Shown piece after piece: positions 50,590 through 61,343 of a stretch of 64,000 nt of DNA. Made by a program: the position numbers and the translations under genes. The stretch lies in NCBI GenBank assembly GCA_016741995.1, contig JACVCO010000019.1:21577-85576 (forward strand). Direction: 5' to 3'. The notes beneath the pieces are model-generated. The model saw only the letters and a program-made list of their open reading frames with translations. It made no database searches and was not told the origin of the DNA. The DNA comes from Hydrogenophaga sp. (lineage in GTDB: Bacteria; Pseudomonadota; Gammaproteobacteria; Burkholderiales; Burkholderiaceae_C). The first letter of the stretch is position 1, and each line of letters opens with the position of its first letter.

Positions 50590-50643
50590 ACAAGACCGAT
50601 AGCCTGCGGCCTCCGCAGTACCCAACCTTACCGAGGAGCCTTC

Positions 50644-51963
50644 ATGAATCCCCGCACCCTGCCGCTGGCCGGCGCCCTGGCGCTCGCCGCCGCTTTTGCC
50701 ACCCCTGCCCATGCCCAGACCGAGATCCAGTGGTGGCATTCCATGGGCGGCGCCCTGGGCGAGTGGGTCAATGACCTCGCCAAGGATTTCAACGCCACGC
50801 AGACCCAGTACAAGATCGTGCCCACCTTCAAGGGCAGCTACGACGAGTCGATGACGGCCGCCATCGCGGCCTTCCGCGCCGGCAATGCGCCGCACATCCT
50901 GCAGGTGTTCGAGGTCGGCACCGCCACCATGATGGCCAGCCGCCAGGCGATCGTGCCGGTGGGCGAGGTGATGAAGAAGGCCGGCGTGAGCTTCGATCCC
51001 GCCGCCTACGTGCCCGCCGTGGCCGGTTACTACACCGCCCCCAACGGCCAGATGCTGAGCTTCCCGTTCAACAGCTCGACCCCGGTGTTCCACTACAGCA
51101 AGGACGCGTTCAAGGCCGCCGGCCTGGATCCCGAGAGCCCGCCCAAGACCTGGCCCGAGGTGGCCCTGGCGGCCGGCAAGCTCAAGGCCTCGGGCCACAA
51201 GTGCCCCTTCACCACCAGCTGGGTGAGCTGGACCCAGCTTGAAACCTTCTCGGCCTGGCACAACACCGAGTTCGCCACCATGGGCAACGGCATGCGCGGC
51301 CTCAACGCGCGCCTGAGCTTCAACACGCCGCTGCACGTGCGCCACATCGAGAACCTGGCCAACATGGCCAAGACCGGCCTGTTCGTCTACAAGGGCCGCG
51401 GCAACGCCGCCGACGCCACCTTCGTCTCGGGTGAGTGCGCGATGATCACCGGCTCCTCGGCGCTGTACGGCAACGTCAAGCGCAACGCCAAGTTCGCGGC
51501 CGGCATCGGCACCCTGCCCTACTACCCCGACGTGGCCGGCGCGCCGCAGAACACCGTCATCGGCGGTGCCAGCCTGTGGGTGATGTCGGGCAAGAAGGAC
51601 GCCGACTACAAGGGCGTGGCGCAATTCTTCGCGCACCTCTCCAAGGCCGAGGAAGCCGCCAAGAGCCACCAGCGCACCGGCTACCTGCCGGTCACCATCG
51701 CGTCCTACCAGCTGACCGAGAAGTCCGGCTTCTACAAGCAGAACCCGGGCACCGACGTGTCGGTGGAGCAGATGATCCGCAAGACCACCGACAAGTCGCG
51801 CGGCATCCGCCTGGGCAACTTCGTGCAGATCCGCACCATCAACGACGAGGAACTCGAGCAGGTCTGGGCCGGCCGCAAGGCGCCCAAGCAGGCACTGGAC
51901 GACGCCGTGAAGCGCGGCAACGAACTGCTGGCCCGTTTCGAAGCCGCCAACAAAGGCAAGTGA
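50644..51963 (+). CDS. ugpB: Glycerol-3-phosphate ABC transporter, periplasmic binding protein
   Basis: Periplasmic solute-binding protein that delivers sn-glycerol-3-phosphate and glycerophosphodiesters to the UgpAEC transporter. The 439-residue protein has a clean signal peptide (about 1-24, cleavage after AHA), WWHSMGGALG at the start of the mature part, and the ending family pattern up to NELLARFEAANKGK. GGAG ribosome site upstream. First gene of ugpBAECQ; a terminator-like hairpin follows it. No gene of unlike base composition is seen around it. Confidence 0.95.
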   Translation: MNPRTLPLAGALALAAAFATPAHAQTEIQWWHSMGGALGEWVNDLAKDFNATQTQYKIVPTFKGSYDESMTAAIAAFRAGNAPHILQVFEVGTATMMASRQAIVPVGEVMKKAGVSFDPAAYVPAVAGYYTAPNGQMLSFPFNSSTPVFHYSKDAFKAAGLDPESPPKTWPEVALAAGKLKASGHKCPFTTSWVSWTQLETFSAWHNTEFATMGNGMRGLNARLSFNTPLHVRHIENLANMAKTGLFVYKGRGNAADATFVSGECAMITGSSALYGNVKRNAKFAAGIGTLPYYPDVAGAPQNTVIGGASLWVMSGKKDADYKGVAQFFAHLSKAEEAAKSHQRTGYLPVTIASYQLTEKSGFYKQNPGTDVSVEQMIRKTTDKSRGIRLGNFVQIRTINDEELEQVWAGRKAPKQALDDAVKRGNELLARFEAANKGK

Positions 51964-51985
51964 TGGTCCGCCGGGCACCCTGGGT

Positions 51986-52030
51986 GCCCCGCCCGCCCCG
52001 CACCGGTGTGACCCGGGCGGGGCGGTTTTT
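51986..52030 (+). terminator. Hairpin with T-tract between ugpB and ugpA
   Basis: GCCCCGCCCG (51986-51995) pairs with CGGGCGGGGC (52014-52023), followed by GGTTTTT. Such a site after a binding-protein gene usually cuts transcription partially, leaving more binding protein than permease. Confidence 0.65.
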
Positions 52031-52067
52031 GTTGTAGGGTCGCGCACCCTTTTCCCTTCGAGCCCCC

Positions 52068-52949
52068 ATGGAAAAACGCGTCCGGTTCCGATCCACCTGG
52101 CTGCCCTGGCTGCTGGTGGCGCCGCAAATGGCGGTCGTGCTGGTGTTCTTCTTCTGGCCCGCCGCGCAGGCGCTCTACCAGAGCGTGCTGCAGCAGGACG
52201 CCTTCGGCCTGTCCACCGAGTTCGTGGGCATGCAGAACTTCGAACGGCTGTTCGACGACCCGAGTTACATCGCCTCGTTCAAGGTGACGGCGCTGTTTTC
52301 CGTGCTCGTGGCGGGCGTCGGCCTGGTCATCGCGCTGCTGCTGGCCGTGATGGCCAACCGCGTGCTGCGCGGCGCCTCGGCCTACAAGACGCTGCTGATC
52401 TGGCCCTACGCGGTGGCACCGGTGGTGGCGGGCGTGCTGTGGCTGTTCATGTTCGCCTCGCCCTATGGCGTGGTGGCTTACTTCCTGCGCTGGATGGGTC
52501 TGGAATGGAACCACCTGCTCAACGCCGACCACGCGCTCGCGCTGATCGTGATGGCCGCGGTGTGGAAGCAGATCTCCTACAACTTCCTGTTCTTCCTGGC
52601 GGGCCTGCAATCCATCCCGCACTCGCTGATCGAGGCCGCCACCATCGACGGTGCCTCGCCCTGGCGCCGCTTCTGGACCATCGTCTTCCCGCTGCTTTCA
52701 CCGACCACCTTCTTCCTGCTGGTCATCAACATCGTCTACGCCTTCTTCGACACCTTCGCCATCGTGGACGCCACCACGCACGGCGGCCCGGGCAAGGACA
52801 CCGCCATCCTGGTCTACAAGGTCTACTACGACGGATTCAAGGCGCTGGACCTGGGTGGGTCGGCCGCGCAATCGGTGATCCTGATGGCCATCGTCATCGG
52901 GCTCACCGTGCTCCAGTTCCGCTTCGTCGAAAAGAAAGTGCAGTACTGA
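52068..52949 (+). CDS. ugpA: Glycerol-3-phosphate ABC transporter permease UgpA
   Basis: Inner-membrane permease of the Ugp transporter, 293 residues with six hydrophobic helices. The EAA loop that contacts UgpC is seen around [20 protein letters not shown] (about 185-204). The N-terminal helix follows a short basic stretch. It is followed by ugpE with a 1-bp gap, so the two permeases are coupled. Confidence 0.95.
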   Translation: MEKRVRFRSTWLPWLLVAPQMAVVLVFFFWPAAQALYQSVLQQDAFGLSTEFVGMQNFERLFDDPSYIASFKVTALFSVLVAGVGLVIALLLAVMANRVLRGASAYKTLLIWPYAVAPVVAGVLWLFMFASPYGVVAYFLRWMGLEWNHLLNADHALALIVMAAVWKQISYNFLFFLAGLQSIPHSLIEAATIDGASPWRRFWTIVFPLLSPTTFFLLVINIVYAFFDTFAIVDATTHGGPGKDTAILVYKVYYDGFKALDLGGSAAQSVILMAIVIGLTVLQFRFVEKKVQY

Positions 52950-52950
52950 C

Positions 52951-53805
52951 ATGATCGAACGGCGCCCCGTCCTCACCTTCGTCTCGCACCTGATCCTGCT
53001 GATCGGTGTGCTGGTGGTCGCTTTCCCGGTCTACATCACCTTCGTCGGCTCCACGCAGTCGGCCGAACAGGTGGCCACCAGCAACCCGCTGTCGCTGATG
53101 CCGGGCAACCACTTCTTCGAAACCTACAAGCTCGCGCTGCTGGGCGGCAAGACCACGGGTGGCTCCACCATCGCGCCGGTGCTGCCCATGCTGTGGGTCA
53201 GCTTCGTCTGCGCCATGGTCATCGCCCTCGGCAAGATCGCCATCTCGCTGCTCTCGGCCTTCGCCATCGTCTACTTCCGCTTCCCCGCGCGCGGCCTGGT
53301 GTTCTGGATGATCTTCGTGACGCTGATGCTGCCGGTGGAGGTGCGCATCGGGCCCACCTACGAGGTGGTGTCCGACCTCGGCATGCTCAACAGCTACGCG
53401 GGCCTCACCATCCCGCTGATCGCCTCGGCGACCGCGACTTTCCTGTTCCGCCAGTTTTTCCTCACCGTGCCCGACGAGCTCGTGGAGGCCGCGCGCATGG
53501 ACGGCGCCGGCCCGATGCGATTCTTCAAGGACATCCTGCTGCCCCTGTCGCGCACCAGCATCGCCGCGCTGTTCGTCATCCAGTTCATCTACGGCTGGAA
53601 CCAGTACCTGTGGCCGCTGCTGGTGACCACCAGCGAAGACATGTACCCCGTGGTGCTGGGCATCAAGCGCGCCATCTTCGGCGAGGTCTACGTCGAGTGG
53701 AACGTGGTGATGGCCACCGCCATCCTGGCCATGCTGCCGCCGGCCATCGTGGTCATGCTGATGCAGAAGTGGTTCGTCAAGGGCTTGGTCGACACCGAGA
53801 AATAA
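52951..53805 (+). CDS. ugpE: Glycerol-3-phosphate ABC transporter permease UgpE
   Basis: Second permease subunit, 284 residues with six membrane helices and the EAA motif [17 protein letters not shown] (about 176-192). It pairs with UgpA to make the channel. Starts 1 bp after the ugpA stop. The end of the gene is 20 bp before the ATPase gene. Confidence 0.95.
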   Translation: MIERRPVLTFVSHLILLIGVLVVAFPVYITFVGSTQSAEQVATSNPLSLMPGNHFFETYKLALLGGKTTGGSTIAPVLPMLWVSFVCAMVIALGKIAISLLSAFAIVYFRFPARGLVFWMIFVTLMLPVEVRIGPTYEVVSDLGMLNSYAGLTIPLIASATATFLFRQFFLTVPDELVEAARMDGAGPMRFFKDILLPLSRTSIAALFVIQFIYGWNQYLWPLLVTTSEDMYPVVLGIKRAIFGEVYVEWNVVMATAILAMLPPAIVVMLMQKWFVKGLVDTEK

Positions 53806-53825
53806 GCACAAGAGCGGAACACACC

Positions 53826-54835
<1,010 letters not shown>

Positions 54836-54836
<1 letters not shown>

Positions 54837-55585
54837 TGCCCGCCCTGCCCCCCTGGCCGTACCCCCTCTGGATCGCCCACCGCGGCGCCGGCAAGCTCGC
54901 CCCGGAGAACACGCTGGCGGCCTTCCGGCTGGGCGCCGCGCACGGCTACCGCATGTACGAATGCGACGCCAAGCTCAGCGCCGACGGCATCGTCTTCCTG
55001 TTGCACGACGCCACACTGGAGCGCACCACCACCGGGCAAGGCGTGGCCGGCGAGCGGCACTGGACGGAACTCAGCCGGCTCGACGCCGGCGGCTGGCATT
55101 CGCGGGCCTACGCGGGCGAGCCGCCGGCCACACTGGCCGCGATCGCGCGCCACTGCCAGGCGCACCGACACTGGCTCAACATCGAGATCAAGCCCACACC
55201 CGGCCAGGAGCTCGAAACCGGCCGCGTGGTGGCCGCCGAGGCGCAGCGCCTGTGGGTGCGCCAGCCCGACCGCACACCGCTGCTGACCTCGTTCCAGCCG
55301 GAATCGCTGCGGGGCGCCCAGCAGGCCGCGCCCGACCTGCCGCGCGGCCTGCTGCTCGATTCGCTGTGGAACGGCTGGCTCGACATGGCCCAGCAACTCG
55401 GCGTGCAGGCCCTGGTGTGCAACCACGCGCTGTGGGACCGTGCCCTGGTGCGCATCGCGCGCACCGAAGGCTGGCGCATGCTGGCCTACACGGTGAACGA
55501 CGAGTGGGCCGCCGAGCGGCTGATCGATCTCGGGCTGGACGGCATCATCACCGACCGGGTGGACCTGTTCGCACCGGTGAGCTAA
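54836..55585 (+). CDS. ugpQ: Cytoplasmic glycerophosphodiester phosphodiesterase UgpQ
   Basis: Hydrolyses imported glycerophosphodiesters to glycerol-3-phosphate plus an alcohol. The 249-residue protein has the GDPD motifs HRGAGKLAPENTLAAF (14-29), the metal-binding EcDAKLSADG and HDATLERTTTG, and a C-terminal strand with LGLDGIITDRVDL. No signal peptide, so it acts inside the cell. Last gene of the operon, joined to ugpC. Confidence 0.93.
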
Positions 55586-55595
55586 GGCGACGGGC

Positions 55596-55856
55596 TCAGC
55601 GCCCGCGCAGCCACCAGGCGAGGCTGCCCTGCACCAGCACCAGGGCGGCATAAACCGGCATGCGGCCATCGCGCCCGAAGACCACCAGGCCCGCCACCAG
55701 CACCACCACCCCCGCCGCGAACAGCACAGCGAACTGCGTGCCCGGGCCGAAGCGCGCGGCCCGGCGAACCCGCAGGCCCAGCCACAGCAGCAGGGCCACC
55801 CCCAGGGCGGGTGCCACGAAGGCCAGAACGTGCCCGAAGAACAGCCCGAGCGTCAT
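55596..55856 (-). CDS. Small hypothetical membrane protein
   Basis: I recognise no family for this 86-residue protein. It has three hydrophobic helices (about 5-22, 37-55, 63-82) with Arg-rich loops, as expected for a small inner-membrane protein. ATG at 55856 (MTLGLFF) is used; a GTG/ATG further upstream at 55907 would run through the hemA promoter. Convergent with ugpQ by 10 bp and divergent from hemA by 49 bp. Confidence 0.55.
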   Translation of the reverse strand: MTLGLFFGHVLAFVAPALGVALLLWLGLRVRRAARFGPGTQFAVLFAAGVVVLVAGLVVFGRDGRMPVYAALVLVQGSLAWWLRGR

Positions 55857-55892
55857 GCCGAAGGGGGAGCAGCGTTCATAAGCGGCGAATTT

Positions 55893-55898
55893 TATAAT
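55893..55898 (+). promoter_or_regulatory. Consensus -10 (TATAAT) just before the hemA start
   Basis: TATAAT ends 7 bases before the hemA ATG. Transcription at the normal distance would start at or within 1-2 bases of the A of ATG, giving a leaderless mRNA. No Shine-Dalgarno sequence is possible in the space. Confidence 0.6.
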
Positions 55899-55905
55899 CG
55901 CGCCC

Positions 55906-57198
55906 ATGTCGGTCTGGACCCTGGGCATCAACCACCAGACGGCCCCGCTGGATTTGCGGGGCCGTTTTGCGTTCGCGCTCGACCAGGTCCAGCCCACGCT
56001 GCACCAGTTGCGCAGCCGCCTGCCGCGCCAGCCCGAGGCCACGTTGCTCTCCACCTGCAACCGCACCGAGCTCTACGGCGCGGGCGACCCGTCCGCGGTG
56101 GGCCCCACCATCGACTGGCTGGCCCAGACCGGCGGCGTGAGCGCCCAGGTGCTGCGCCACCACGCCTACGTGCTGCATGACGACCAGGCCGCGCGCCACG
56201 CCTTCCGTGTGGCCAGCGGGCTGGACAGCATGGTGCTGGGCGAGGCCCAGATCCTGGGCCAGATGAAAGACGCCGTGCGCGCGGCCGACGAGGCCGGCGC
56301 CCTGGGCACCACGCTGCACCAGCTGTTCCAGCGCTCCTTCGCGGTGGCCAAGCAGGTGCGCAGTTCCACCGAGATCGGCGCCCATTCCATCAGCATGACG
56401 GCCGCGGCCGTGCGCCTGGCCGCCCAGTTGTTCGAAGACCTGCGCGAGATCCGCGTGCTGTTCGTGGGCGCGGGCGAGATGATCGAGCTTGCAGCCACGC
56501 ACTTCGCGGCCCGCACGCCCAAGGGCATGGCCATCGCCAACCGCACCATGGAACGCGGCGAGAAGCTGGCCCTGCGCTTTGGCGCGCAGGTGATGCGCCT
56601 GGCCGACGTGCCCGACCGCCTGCACGAGTTCGACGCCGTGGTGAGCTGCACCGCGAGCACGCTGCCCATCATCGGCCTCGGGGCCGTGGAGCGCGCGCTC
56701 AAGCGGCGCAAGCACCGCCCGATGTTCATGGTCGACCTGGCCGTGCCGCGCGACATCGAGGCCGAAGTGAAGGCGCTCGACGACGTGTTCCTCTACACCG
56801 TGGACGACCTCGCCCATGTGGTGCAGACCGGCAAGGACAACCGGCAGGCCGCGGTGGCGCAGGCCGAGGCCATCATCGACGCCGGCGTGCTCAGCTTCAT
56901 GCACTGGATGGAGCGGCGCGACCCGGACAACGGCGTGGTCCCGCTGATCCAGCAGATCAATGCCCAGGCCGACACCTGGCGTGCCCACGAACTCGCGCGC
57001 GCCAAACGCCTGCTGGCGCGCGGCGAGCCGGTGGAAGCGGTGCTCGAAGCCCTCTCCAAAGGCCTCACGCAGAAGATGCTGCACGGCACCCTGGCCGAAC
57101 TGCACAGTGGCGATGCCGCCGCGCGCGCCGCCACCGCCGAGACCGTCTCGCGCCTGTTCCTGCGCGAAGGCCCGGCCCCGCGCGGGCCGCGCTCCTAG
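55906..57198 (+). CDS. hemA: Glutamyl-tRNA reductase
   Basis: Reduces Glu-tRNA to glutamate-1-semialdehyde, the first committed step of C5-pathway tetrapyrrole synthesis. The 430-residue protein has [15 protein letters not shown] (4-18), the catalytic Cys in [11 protein letters not shown] (about 46-56), the NADPH loop [11 protein letters not shown], and the dimerisation helix at the end. The first of hemA-prfA-prmC, the conserved order, with prfA 56 bp later. Probably translated from a leaderless transcript. Confidence 0.96.
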   Translation: MSVWTLGINHQTAPLDLRGRFAFALDQVQPTLHQLRSRLPRQPEATLLSTCNRTELYGAGDPSAVGPTIDWLAQTGGVSAQVLRHHAYVLHDDQAARHAFRVASGLDSMVLGEAQILGQMKDAVRAADEAGALGTTLHQLFQRSFAVAKQVRSSTEIGAHSISMTAAAVRLAAQLFEDLREIRVLFVGAGEMIELAATHFAARTPKGMAIANRTMERGEKLALRFGAQVMRLADVPDRLHEFDAVVSCTASTLPIIGLGAVERALKRRKHRPMFMVDLAVPRDIEAEVKALDDVFLYTVDDLAHVVQTGKDNRQAAVAQAEAIIDAGVLSFMHWMERRDPDNGVVPLIQQINAQADTWRAHELARAKRLLARGEPVEAVLEALSKGLTQKMLHGTLAELHSGDAAARAATAETVSRLFLREGPAPRGPRS

Positions 57199-57254
57199 AC
57201 CGATCCGCTTGAGCCCGGGGCCCACGCCCTGGGCACCGCGCGCCCACGCCACCC

Positions 57255-58340
57255 ATGAAACCCTTCGTCCGCGAATCCCTGTTCCGCCAGCGCGCGCGCT
57301 TGCACGAGCTGGACGCCCTGCTATCGGCCCCCGATGTGGTCGAGGACATGGCGCGCTTTCGCGCGCTCAGCAAGGAGCACGCCGAGGCCAGCGAGGTGGT
57401 CACCGTGTTCGAGCGTTTCCTGCAGCGCGAAGCCGACCTGCAGGAAGCGCAGGCCCTGTTGCGCGACCCCGAGATGGCGGAGATGGCGCGCGAGGAGATC
57501 GCCACCGGCGAGGCCGATCTGGCCACCCTCGACACCGCGCTGCAGACCCTGCTGCTGCCACGCGACCCGGACGACGCGCGCAACGCCTTCCTGGAAATCC
57601 GCGCCGGCGCGGGGGGCGACGAATCGGCCCTGTTCGCGGGTGATCTCACGCGCCTGTACACGCGCTACGCCGAGCGCCAGGGCTGGCGCGTAGAGGTGAT
57701 GAGCGAATCGCCCAGCGAGCTCGGTGGCTACAAGGAGGTGGTGCTGCGCATCGAGGGCGAGGGCGCCTACGGCCGCCTGCGCTTCGAATCGGGTGGCCAC
57801 CGCGTGCAGCGCGTGCCCGCCACCGAAGCGCAGGGCCGCATCCACACCAGCGCCGCCACCGTGGCGGTGATGCCCGAGCCCGATGAGACCCAGGCCATCC
57901 AGCTCAACCCGGCCGAGCTGCGCATCGACACCTTCCGCGCCAGCGGCGCGGGCGGCCAGCACATCAACAAGACCGATTCCGCCGTGCGCGTGACGCACCT
58001 GCCCACCGGCATCACCGCCGAATGCCAGGACGGCCGCAGCCAGCACAGCAACAAGGCCAAGGCCCTGCAAGTGCTGGCCGCGCGCCTGCGCGAGAAAGAC
58101 CGCAGCGAGCGCGCCGCCAAGGAGGCCGCCACCCGCAAGGGCCTGATCGGCAGTGGCGACCGCAGCGACCGCATCCGCACCTACAACTTCCCGCAGGGCC
58201 GGCTCACCGACCACCGCATCAACCTCACGCTCTACCAGCTCACCAGCGTGATGGAGGGCGAGATCGATGACGTGATTCATGCGCTGCAGGTGGCGCGCGG
58301 CGCGGAACTGCTGGCCGAGCTCGAACAGGCGGGCACATGA
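57255..58340 (+). CDS. prfA: Peptide chain release factor 1
   Basis: Terminates translation at UAA and UAG. The 361-residue protein has the codon-recognition tripeptide PAT within [12 protein letters not shown] (about 188-199) and the peptidyl-hydrolysis motif GGQ in [11 protein letters not shown] (about 232-242). Its stop overlaps the prmC ATG by 4 bp. PrmC methylates the Gln of this GGQ, so the pair works together. Confidence 0.97.
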   Translation: MKPFVRESLFRQRARLHELDALLSAPDVVEDMARFRALSKEHAEASEVVTVFERFLQREADLQEAQALLRDPEMAEMAREEIATGEADLATLDTALQTLLLPRDPDDARNAFLEIRAGAGGDESALFAGDLTRLYTRYAERQGWRVEVMSESPSELGGYKEVVLRIEGEGAYGRLRFESGGHRVQRVPATEAQGRIHTSAATVAVMPEPDETQAIQLNPAELRIDTFRASGAGGQHINKTDSAVRVTHLPTGITAECQDGRSQHSNKAKALQVLAARLREKDRSERAAKEAATRKGLIGSGDRSDRIRTYNFPQGRLTDHRINLTLYQLTSVMEGEIDDVIHALQVARGAELLAELEQAGT

Positions 58341-59167
58341 CTCTGGGCGCGCAACTCGCCGCCCTGGCGGCCGCCGGCCTGCCGCGGCTGGAGGCCCAGC
58401 AACTGCTGCTGCTGGCGCTGGAACGCGACCCGCATGCGCGCGCCTGGCTGCTCACCCACGACCACACCGAACTGGCGCCTGTGGCCGCCGAACGGCTGGC
58501 ACAACTGCTCGCCCGCCACCGCGCGGGCGAGCCCATGGCCTACCTGCGGGGCGAACAGGCCTTCTTTGGCCTGGATCTGCGGATCGACCCGCGCGTGCTG
58601 GCGCCACGCCCCGACACGGAGACCCTGGTGCAGTGGGCGCTGGACACACAGCCCGACACCGCGGCACTGCGCGCACTCGACCTGGGCACCGGCAGCGGCG
58701 CCATCGCGCTGGCCTTGAAGCACCAGCGCCCCGCCTGGCATGTGACGGCGAGCGACGCCAGCGCCGACGCCCTGGCCGTGGCCCGCGCCAACGCCGGGCG
58801 GCTGGGCCTGGCGGTGGACTTTCGCCTGGGCCACTGGCTCGCGGCCGTGCCCGGCGAGCGCTTCGGGCTCATCGTGAGCAACCCGCCCTACATCGCCGAC
58901 GGCGACCCGCACCTGGCCGCCCTGCGGCACGAGCCGATCGGCGCCCTCACCGCCGGCGCAGACGGCCTGGACGACATCCGCACCATCGTGGCGCAAGCGC
59001 CCGACGCCCTGGCGCCGGGCGGCTGGCTGCTGCTGGAACATGGCCACGACCAGGCCCCGGCGGTGCAGGCCCTGCTGCGAGAGCGGGGCTTTGGCGCCAT
59101 CGGTGGCCGCACCGACCTGGCGGGCATCGTGCGCTGCAGCGGCGGGCGCTGGCCAGCGGCGCGATAA
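58337..59167 (+). CDS. prmC: Protein-(glutamine-N5) methyltransferase, release factor-specific
   Basis: Methylates the GGQ glutamine of release factors with SAM. The 276-residue protein has an N-terminal helical domain, SAM loop [13 protein letters not shown] (about 115-127), and the catalytic NPPY motif in [10 protein letters not shown] (about 179-188). Starts in the prfA stop. The TAA stop is part of a GATAAT that may be the -10 for grxD. Confidence 0.96.
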   Translation: MTLGAQLAALAAAGLPRLEAQQLLLLALERDPHARAWLLTHDHTELAPVAAERLAQLLARHRAGEPMAYLRGEQAFFGLDLRIDPRVLAPRPDTETLVQWALDTQPDTAALRALDLGTGSGAIALALKHQRPAWHVTASDASADALAVARANAGRLGLAVDFRLGHWLAAVPGERFGLIVSNPPYIADGDPHLAALRHEPIGALTAGADGLDDIRTIVAQAPDALAPGGWLLLEHGHDQAPAVQALLRERGFGAIGGRTDLAGIVRCSGGRWPAAR

Positions 59168-59168
59168 T
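59163..59168 (+). promoter_or_regulatory. Probable -10 (GATAAT) of grxD
   Basis: GATAAT overlaps the prmC stop, 43 bases before the grxD ATG. Same arrangement as the DUF3460-scpA promoter. Confidence 0.35.
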
Positions 59169-59211
59169 CACCCCCTCGCCGGCCCGGCGCCGGCTGCACA
59201 GGATTTCCACC

Positions 59212-59535
59212 ATGAGCGACACCCAGACCCGCATCGACCAACTGGTCAAATCCCACGACGTGGTGCTCTTCATGAAGGGCAACGCAAGCTTCCCCATGTG
59301 CGGCTTCTCGGGCCGCGCGATCCAGATCCTCAAGGCCAGCGGCGTGGACCCGAAGGCCCTCGTCACCGTGAACGTGCTGGAAGACGATGGCATCCGCCAG
59401 GGCATCAAGGAATACAGCAACTGGCCCACGATCCCGCAGCTCTACGTCAGGGGCGAGTTCATCGGCGGCTCGGACATCATGATGGAGATGTACCAGTCGG
59501 GCGAACTGCAACAGGTGCTCGACGCGCAAGGCTGA
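59212..59535 (+). CDS. grxD: Monothiol glutaredoxin Grx4 type
   Basis: CGFS-type glutaredoxin that carries 2Fe-2S clusters with BolA or glutathione. The 107-residue protein has FPMCGFSGRA as the active site (about 28-37), the cis-Pro motif WPTIPQLYV and GGSDIMMEM. The open frame runs further upstream inside prmC, but the ATG at 59212 with the conserved N-terminus is clearly right. A terminator follows. Confidence 0.95.
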   Translation: MSDTQTRIDQLVKSHDVVLFMKGNASFPMCGFSGRAIQILKASGVDPKALVTVNVLEDDGIRQGIKEYSNWPTIPQLYVRGEFIGGSDIMMEMYQSGELQQVLDAQG

Positions 59536-59557
59536 GATCCCCGTTCGCTCTGCACGC

Positions 59558-59583
59558 AAGGCCGCCCGTTGGGCGGCTTTGTG
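59558..59583 (+). terminator. Intrinsic terminator after grxD
   Basis: GCCGCCC (59561-59567) and GGGCGGC (59571-59577) form a 7-bp stem with loop GTT, flanked by AAG and TTT and followed by TGTGCTTTT. It ends the hemA-prfA-prmC-grxD block. Confidence 0.75.
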
Positions 59584-59652
59584 CTTTTGGTCACGTGCGC
59601 GCGCAAAGTGAACTCAAGCGGGGATTTCCCGGCCCTTTTCGGTGCTCACAAC

Positions 59653-59668
59653 AGGCACGCACCGTGCT
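59653..59668 (+). promoter_or_regulatory. Candidate sigma-54 (-24/-12) promoter of the AAA ATPase gene
   Basis: AGGCACGCACCGTGCT has GG (59654-59655) and GC (59666-59667) exactly ten bases apart and matches nearly all conserved positions of the TGGCACG-N4-TTGCW consensus. Transcription would start about 12 bases downstream, leaving a 25-base leader with the AAGGAG site. Confidence 0.6.
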
Positions 59669-59704
59669 TGAATGAAGGTGCCGAACCGCTTGAAGGAGTG
59701 TTCC

Positions 59705-60712
59705 ATGAGCAGCTCACGCAGCCTGGTTGCCTCATCCCCCATGGGCCTGCCCATCGCCCAGATGCGCAGCGTGTTCAAGCCTGAAGATGTGGAGCGCCGG
59801 CTCGCCAAACTGCAGGCCAGCGGCAACGAGCGCGAACACGAAAGCCTGCGCAACACCTGGCAGCGCATGCTCGAACGTGGCCCGCAGCGCTTCGCCGTCA
59901 AGCCATCGGGCGTGCCCGACATGGCCCCGCTCTACGACCTGATGCCCAACTTCGGCGAGGCCCTGGACGACGTGAAGCGCCACGTGGCCCTGAGCCAGGA
60001 CAGCCGGGACAGCCTTGAGCTCACCCCCATGCTGCTGCTCGGCCCGCCCGGCGTGGGCAAGACCCACTTCGCGCGCCAGATCGCCGAGCTGCTGGGCACG
60101 AGCATGAACCTGGTGCCCATGAGCAGCATGACCGCGGGCTGGCTGCTCTCGGGTTCGTCATCGCAGTGGAAAGGCGCGCGCCCGGGCAAGGTGTTCGAGG
60201 CGCTGGTCGATGGGCAGTACGCCAACCCCGTGATCGTGGTCGACGAGATCGACAAGGCCAGCGCCGACGCGCAGTACGACCCGCTGGGTGCGCTGTACGG
60301 CCTGCTCGAGCACGACACGGCACAGAGCTTCATCGACGAATTCGCCGAGGTTGCCATCGACGCCAGCCAGGTGATCTGGGTCACCACGGCCAACGACGAG
60401 CGCGCCATTCCCGAGCCCATCCTCAACCGGATGAACGTGTTCGAGATCCAGCCGCCCTCGCCCGAGGCCGCTCGCAAGATCGCGGCCAACCTGTACCGCG
60501 GCATCCGCGGCGAACACGACTGGGGCCAGCGCTTCGACCCCGAGCCCGGCGCCGACGTGCTGGACCTGCTGGCCAACATGCCGCCGCGCGAAATGCGCCG
60601 CGCGCTCGTCACCGGCTTCGGCAACGCCCGACTGGACAGCCGCTACACGCTCGAGCCCGACGACATGCCGCGTGGCGGCCCGGGCAAGGGCCGGATCGGC
60701 TTCCTGCAGTGA
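59705..60712 (+). CDS. Lon-like AAA ATPase without protease domain
   Basis: 335-residue AAA+ protein of unclear role. The ATPase core resembles that of Lon: Walker A GPPGVGKT (113-120), Walker B VVVDEID (178-184), sensor-1 Asn230 in VTTANDE and the Arg-finger region ILNRMNVFEI. The N-terminal 100 residues are helical and charged; no Lon N-terminal or peptidase domain is present. ATG 59705 with AAGGAG is used; an earlier ATG at 59672 lies before that site. The preceding sigma-54 promoter suggests regulated expression. Confidence 0.8.
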   Translation: MSSSRSLVASSPMGLPIAQMRSVFKPEDVERRLAKLQASGNEREHESLRNTWQRMLERGPQRFAVKPSGVPDMAPLYDLMPNFGEALDDVKRHVALSQDSRDSLELTPMLLLGPPGVGKTHFARQIAELLGTSMNLVPMSSMTAGWLLSGSSSQWKGARPGKVFEALVDGQYANPVIVVDEIDKASADAQYDPLGALYGLLEHDTAQSFIDEFAEVAIDASQVIWVTTANDERAIPEPILNRMNVFEIQPPSPEAARKIAANLYRGIRGEHDWGQRFDPEPGADVLDLLANMPPREMRRALVTGFGNARLDSRYTLEPDDMPRGGPGKGRIGFLQ

Positions 60713-60716
60713 GGGT

Positions 60717-61343
60717 TCAGGCGTCGGGGTGCGCCCAGCGGCGCATCGCGGCGTACACCGAATTCGGGTACGGGGCACGCCCGCGGCTGCCGTTGTAGCG
60801 GCCCAGCGCCAGAAAGGTGTCGCCGCGTTCGCGGTCGAGGTAGTGGCGCAGGATGGTGCAGCCGAAGCTGATGTTGGCATTGAGCTGGAACAGCATGCCC
60901 GGGTCGCCATTGCCGATCAACCGCGCCCAGAACGGCATGACCTGCATGTAGCCGATCGCGCCCACGGAGGAGATGGCGTACTTGCGGAACGCGCTCTCCA
61001 CCTGAACCACGCCCATCACCATGGTCGGATCCAGCCCCTGGCGCACCGCGTAGTACCAGATGGTGCGCAGGAACTCCTCGCGCTCCAGCGGATGATTCTT
61101 GCGAGGCGCCAGGCGCGGAGCCAGATCGCGCTCCCAGCGGGCGTAGCGGTCTTGCGACGCCTTCGGCAGCAGTTCGTGGTTGGGGGGACCGGCGGACTCG
61201 ATGGACAAGCGCAGCGCGCCACGCACCGAATCGGCCAACGGCTCTTCGAGCTGGCCGGCGTGCGCCGACGGCCAACCCATGGACAGCCCCAGCGAGGCCA
61301 GCCCGAACAGGCCATCGCGACGCGTCCAGCCCGAGGGCCTCAT
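60717..61343 (-). CDS. Exported lytic transglycosylase (Slt/SLT domain)
   Basis: Periplasmic murein-cleaving enzyme, 208 residues. Signal peptide about 1-34 (cleavage after AHA), SLT domain with the catalytic Glu in [14 protein letters not shown] (about 115-128), then GYMQVMPFW and the late LGRYNGSRG. The ATG overlaps the proS stop by 4 bp. Neighbouring proS gives no functional hint. Confidence 0.85.
   Translation of the reverse strand: MRPSGWTRRDGLFGLASLGLSMGWPSAHAGQLEEPLADSVRGALRLSIESAGPPNHELLPKASQDRYARWERDLAPRLAPRKNHPLEREEFLRTIWYYAVRQGLDPTMVMGVVQVESAFRKYAISSVGAIGYMQVMPFWARLIGNGDPGMLFQLNANISFGCTILRHYLDRERGDTFLALGRYNGSRGRAPYPNSVYAAMRRWAHPDA

Noticed and set aside
46531..50643. A very long open frame on the plus strand opposite the 1,289-residue oxidoreductase
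   Set aside because: Long antisense open frames are expected in GC-rich DNA. Its translation is low-complexity (Val/Ala/Leu/His-rich) and shows no domain, while the minus strand has clear FAD and Fe-S motifs.
59672..59704. Upstream ATG at 59672 as the AAA ATPase start
   Set aside because: It lies before the AAGGAG site and inside the predicted leader, and would start within about 5 bases of the -12 element. ATG 59705 fits both signals.
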